Assembly: GCA_045652445.1 (NCBI GenBank)
Contig: JAZRUJ010000066.1
Span: 1 to 10,172, forward strand
DNA length: 10,172 bases
Direction: 5' to 3'
From: RGIG995 sp045652445
GTDB taxonomy: Bacteria; Bacillota; Clostridia; Oscillospirales; UBA644
Under the pieces are notes generated by a model. That model ran no database searches, was not told where the DNA came from, and saw only the letters and a list, made by a program, of their open reading frames with translations. This document shows, in pieces, positions 8,011-10,172 of the stretch (its first letter is position 1; each line of letters opens with the position of its first letter). Position numbers and translations under genes: made by a program.

Positions 8011-8170
8011 GCGTGCCTAGCAGTTACAGCCGAGATTTTACAGAAGTCCCGAAAAGCCTTTACTTATGCGGACTTTCGGGATTATAAGCAAACTCAAAAA
8101 AGCGTGGATTTGGAGTTTGGCCACAGTTTGTCCCACTTCCACGCAAAAATAAGAAAAATTGAATATATAT
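8011..8170. other. Non-coding segment between tRNA half and intact tRNA, two hairpins; probable element end
   Basis: There is no convincing gene in this 160-bp stretch. It holds an 8-bp inverted repeat TCCCGAAA/TTTCGGGA (8047-8054, 8074-8081) and a 7-bp one GCGTGGA/TCCACGC (8102-8108, 8138-8144). Read on the minus strand, the second is followed by TTTTTT, so it could terminate leftward transcription. A minus-strand frame across 8150-8060 reads ...GTNCGQT... and stops at 8060, which could be a decayed tail of an integrase gene, but that rests on impression only. Its position directly after the broken tRNA makes it the likely left end (attachment-site arm) of an integrated element. Confidence 0.45.
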
Positions 8171-8246
8171 CCGGGTGTGGCGCAGCTGGGAGCGCGGGTG
8201 GTTTGGGACCATCAGGCCGCAGGTTCGATCCCTGTCACTCGGACCA
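8171..8246 (+). tRNA. tRNA-Pro(TGG), complete
   Basis: All four arms fold: acceptor CCGGGTG/CACTCGG (8171-8177, 8236-8242; one G-U pair), D stem GCGC/GCGC (8180-8183, 8192-8195), anticodon stem GGTGG/CCATC (8197-8201, 8209-8213; one G-U), loop TTTGGGA with anticodon TGG at 8204-8206, 5-nt variable loop, T stem GCAGG/CCTGT with loop TTCGATC, discriminator A and encoded CCA. It is 76 nt long. A C1-G72 pair and A73 fit proline identity. It shares TGGTTTGGGA (8199-8208) with the broken tRNA half (8001-8010) but otherwise differs from it in the 5' half, so it is a separate tRNA rather than a duplicated end. It should read CCA and, by wobble, other proline codons. Confidence 0.95.
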
Positions 8247-8248
8247 CT

Positions 8249-8296
8249 CAGCCTTAGTAGTCCTCGGATTACTAAGGCTGTTTCAAATATTTTTTG
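8249..8296 (+). terminator. Terminator after tRNA-Pro
   Basis: A 14-bp stem (8249-8262 with 8267-8280, one G-T pair) closed by a CTCG tetraloop starts 3 bases after the tRNA CCA. It is followed by TTTCAAATATTTTTT. The T-run is interrupted but the stem is very strong, so it should end the tRNA transcript and shield the next gene. Confidence 0.8.
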
Positions 8297-8315
8297 TTTA
8301 ACCGAGGTGAATAAA

Positions 8316-9074
8316 ATGCCACAAGAAAGCTGCAATGATTTCAAAAAAGCAGTAACTATCTTTATTGATATTTTAGGTTCCCAAGATCGCCATGATTTTT
8401 CCGAATGGTATGACATTATGAATATTTTTACAAATACCATATCATTCGAAAAAGAACTTGACAGCCATCATCCACACACAGTTTATAAACGTGAAATTCA
8501 TATTTTTTCAGACTGTGCTTATATCATATATGATTTCAAACAAGATATTGAGGAGTCAAGAAAAGATATAAACGCACTTTTCTGTATTGCTTGCTACAAT
8601 ACAGAAAAAGTTATCTTTGAATTTCTACGTAATGGTTTTATTGCACGCGGTGCGATAACTTATGGTGATATATATTATGACAATGACAAAAATATATGGT
8701 TCGGTCCCGCAATGAATAGAGCTTTCTTTCTTGAATCAAAAGTAGCTCGTTTTCCGCGTGTAATTATTGACCCCGAATTTGCATGCGATCTTGAAAAATT
8801 TAATAATACAACATATAGAGATACTGACCTGAAAAAATCTATAAACGGAGAAATTGTTAAGAGAGATGAAGATGGCAATCTTTATCTACATTATTTGAAC
8901 ACATATCAATTGGGGTTTTCAAATGAGAATCCCCAAGAGTTTCCGGCTAAAATTCTCGCTTTATGTGAAAATGAAATAAATAAACCAAGAAAAACCATTG
9001 AATCGCAAAATTCAATTGAAGAAAAGTACAATTGGCTGAAAAATTATATATCTTGTTCGTGTTTTATTCCGTGA
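8316..9074 (+). CDS. Divergent class III nucleotidyl-cyclase-fold protein (putative)
   Basis: A 252-residue soluble protein, no signal peptide or membrane segment. Its motifs line up in order and spacing with class III nucleotidyl cyclases: FIDILG with D18 (first metal Asp), FSDCAYI with D66 (second metal Asp, 48 residues on), GFIARGAITYGDIYY (107-121), and FGPAMNRAFFLES (129-141) resembling the cyclase GxxVNxAaRLes motif with N134 as the conserved Asn. The transition-state Arg expected four residues after the Asn is F138. The residues where ATP/GTP cyclases keep base-selecting Lys and Asp appear to be H62 and about I127. It may be a cyclase of altered specificity (pyrimidine cyclases of Pycsar defence are also class III) or an inactive relative. 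The ATG at 8316 has AGGTGA 5 bases upstream; earlier in-frame starts lie inside the tRNA. The gene is visibly AT-rich (27% G+C in 8521-8580), unlike both neighbours. No partner effector follows. Confidence 0.6.
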   Translation: MPQESCNDFKKAVTIFIDILGSQDRHDFSEWYDIMNIFTNTISFEKELDSHHPHTVYKREIHIFSDCAYIIYDFKQDIEESRKDINALFCIACYNTEKVIFEFLRNGFIARGAITYGDIYYDNDKNIWFGPAMNRAFFLESKVARFPRVIIDPEFACDLEKFNNTTYRDTDLKKSINGEIVKRDEDGNLYLHYLNTYQLGFSNENPQEFPAKILALCENEINKPRKTIESQNSIEEKYNWLKNYISCSCFIP

Positions 9075-9107
9075 TCGTATTTCTTTGTTTACCGCATACC
9101 AACCATT

Positions 9108-9135
9108 GAGGGCGCCTTAGTCGGCGCCCTCTTTT
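9108..9135 (+). terminator. Terminator for the cyclase-like gene
   Basis: A perfect 9-bp GC-rich stem GAGGGCGCC/GGCGCCCTC (9108-9116, 9123-9131) with a 6-nt loop is followed by TTTT on the plus strand. The minus-strand stop codon of the convergent integrase gene lies in the loop, so the integrase coding end and this terminator are overlapped. No T-run follows in the minus direction. Confidence 0.8.
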
Positions 9136-10172
9136 CGTTTTGCCTTTTCCTCTGCGATCTCCGCTTTCTTTTCGGCGATCATTTCGGCTAGCTTGGCTTC
9201 GCATTGCTCTCGCGTTTCGGCGTAGACGTTGAATTTCTTACGCTTGCCGCCGGGGAGTCTTGGGAAGAAACTGCCCTCCCACAGGTTGTCGTTGATCTGA
9301 TACAGGCAACCCGTACCGCTCTTGCGTATCTTTCTCGGTGTTGGCTCGGTATGCGGCTCTGTGGGCGCACACGGGGCGTTTACGGGCGATTTCGCCACTT
9401 CCTCAGGTGTTTGCTCTACCACGGGCATCTGCGCGTTTGTGCCGCCGATTTTGCGGTCAATGCTCACCCCCGCCTGCATCTGCATCGTGTCGGTCATGTG
9501 GCTGTAGATATCCAGCGTCGTTGCCGCTGACACGTGACCTATCGTTGCCGACAGCGTTTTCACATCCATACCGTTTTCGAGCGCCATGGTTGCGAAGGTG
9601 TGACGCAGATCGTGGAACCGCACGTGCTTGCATCCTGCTCTTTTGAGCAGGATCGACAGGATATCGCCGACGGACGTGGGATACCTCGGCACATCGGGAT
9701 TTTGCGGTGACGGAAACATCCAGCGCGAGTTGATTGTCTCCTTATATTTTCTTAGCACCTCCACCAGCGACGGCGGCAGTACCACCGTGCGGATGGAGCT
9801 TTTTGTTTTCGGCACGGAGATCCCGATCTTGCCGTTCACCGCACACGCCTGGCGAACGATTTGTAGCTCGCCCGTTTGGAAGTTGAGGTCATCCCATTGC
9901 AGGCCCATCAGTTCCCCTCGGCGCATTCCCGTGCCGAGCTCCAAGAGGAACAGTTCATAGTATCCGTCCTCTTTGGCCTGGGCGAGAAATCGTTGTAGCT
10001 CATCCTTTGTCAGCACCTGCATCTCCCGCGCCTTCTTCGGCGGCAGTTTACAGCCGATGGCAGGATTGACTCGTATCAGTCCTTCGGCTACCGCTTTTTC
10101 AAGTGCCATGCGACAGCTTGCGTGGCAGGCGCGCACCATACGGTCAAGTCGGATCGTAGCCATGTCGTTCTG
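9117..10172 (-). CDS. Tyrosine recombinase/integrase, 5' end beyond the window
   Basis: At least 351 residues are visible; the frame stays open to the right edge, so the N-terminus is missing and the ATG at 10163 is internal. Numbered from that Met, the part of the core-binding domain seen (1-35) ends in LIRVNPA. The catalytic domain has every expected residue: R81 in TGMRRGEL, K119 in PKTKSSIR, H184 and R187 in HDLRHTFAT, H210 in IGH, and nucleophile Y220 in DIYSH. A proline-rich linker (about 245-282) leads to GCLYQINDNLWEGSFFPRL ... KRKKFNVYAETREQCEAKL (286-325), which looks like the three-stranded arm-type DNA-binding domain normally found at the N-terminus of Tn916-type integrases, then a charged helical tail. 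The gene is GC-rich (62% in 9361-9420), unlike the host operons. It points toward the broken tRNA-Pro and probably moves the element inserted there. Confidence 0.92.
   Translation of the reverse strand, partial: QNDMATIRLDRMVRACHASCRMALEKAVAEGLIRVNPAIGCKLPPKKAREMQVLTKDELQRFLAQAKEDGYYELFLLELGTGMRRGELMGLQWDDLNFQTGELQIVRQACAVNGKIGISVPKTKSSIRTVVLPPSLVEVLRKYKETINSRWMFPSPQNPDVPRYPTSVGDILSILLKRAGCKHVRFHDLRHTFATMALENGMDVKTLSATIGHVSAATTLDIYSHMTDTMQMQAGVSIDRKIGGTNAQMPVVEQTPEEVAKSPVNAPCAPTEPHTEPTPRKIRKSGTGCLYQINDNLWEGSFFPRLPGGKRKKFNVYAETREQCEAKLAEMIAEKKAEIAEEKAKRKEGAD

Noticed and set aside
8010..8208. Group I intron in the tRNA-Pro anticodon loop
   Set aside because: The 5' half at 7973 does not pair with the 3' half at 8209-8246 in the acceptor or anticodon stem, the intact tRNA has its own matching 5' half, and no group I core helices are evident in 160 bp.
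8175..8315. Earlier in-frame start of the cyclase-like gene inside the tRNA
   Set aside because: The extension only translates the tRNA and its terminator; ATG 8316 has a ribosome site (AGGTGA) at good spacing and begins just before the conserved domain.
8060..8440. Minus-strand open frame of 126 codons across the tRNA
   Set aside because: It runs antisense through the tRNA-Pro, its terminator and the cyclase-like gene start. No ribosome site is apparent, and the middle is simply tRNA sequence translated.
10161..10163. ATG at 10163 as the true integrase start
   Set aside because: The frame continues open to the window edge, there is no ribosome site visible, and a start here would cut into the core-binding domain.
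1..10172. CRISPR array, insertion sequence or transposase
   Set aside because: No regularly spaced direct repeats and no transposase-like reading frame or terminal inverted repeats were seen on either strand.

Overview
The window looks like a chromosomal stretch of a Gram-positive anaerobe of the Clostridia (Oscillospiraceae-like gut Bacillota), with an accessory region beginning at about base 8011. Evidence for this host is the strong GGAGG-type ribosome sites, sigma-A promoters with 17-nt spacers and extended -10 boxes, tRNA genes with encoded CCA, a UPF0371/DUF1846 gene, and an integrase of the kind common in gut Firmicutes. The assignment is an inference from gene content and style, because no rRNA or other phylogenetic marker is present.

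Bases 1-2890 hold a minus-strand pair, DUF1846 then glyA (serine hydroxymethyltransferase), transcribed from an extended -10 promoter near 2860-2888 and ending at a hairpin at 29-48. Bases 2960-7930 hold a plus-strand operon read from a divergent promoter at 2971-2999. It has two ABC half-transporters that form a TM287/288-type heterodimeric exporter (one ATP site degenerate, one canonical), a histidine-phosphatase/phosphoglycerate-mutase-like enzyme, and an RlmA-like 23S rRNA methyltransferase. The genes overlap or are spaced by a few bases and end at a 13-bp hairpin (7897-7929).

At 7928-7956 a perfect consensus promoter (TTGACA, 17 nt, TATAAT) leads into the 5' half of a tRNA-Pro(TGG) gene (7973-8010). 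That gene is broken exactly after its anticodon loop. About 160 bp of hairpin-rich sequence follows, then a complete second tRNA-Pro(TGG) at 8171-8246. After a terminator comes an AT-rich gene (8316-9074) whose motifs match a divergent class III nucleotidyl-cyclase fold, and then, convergently, a GC-rich tyrosine integrase (9117 to beyond the right edge).

The best reading is that an integrative element (or two in succession) entered the tRNA-Pro gene at the anticodon loop. The intact tRNA-Pro copy keeps the UGG-decoding tRNA available, and the cyclase-like gene sits as cargo next to the integrase. The most interesting points are the broken and replaced tRNA-Pro, the cyclase-like cargo with non-standard active-site residues, and an arm-type DNA-binding motif at the C-terminus of the integrase.
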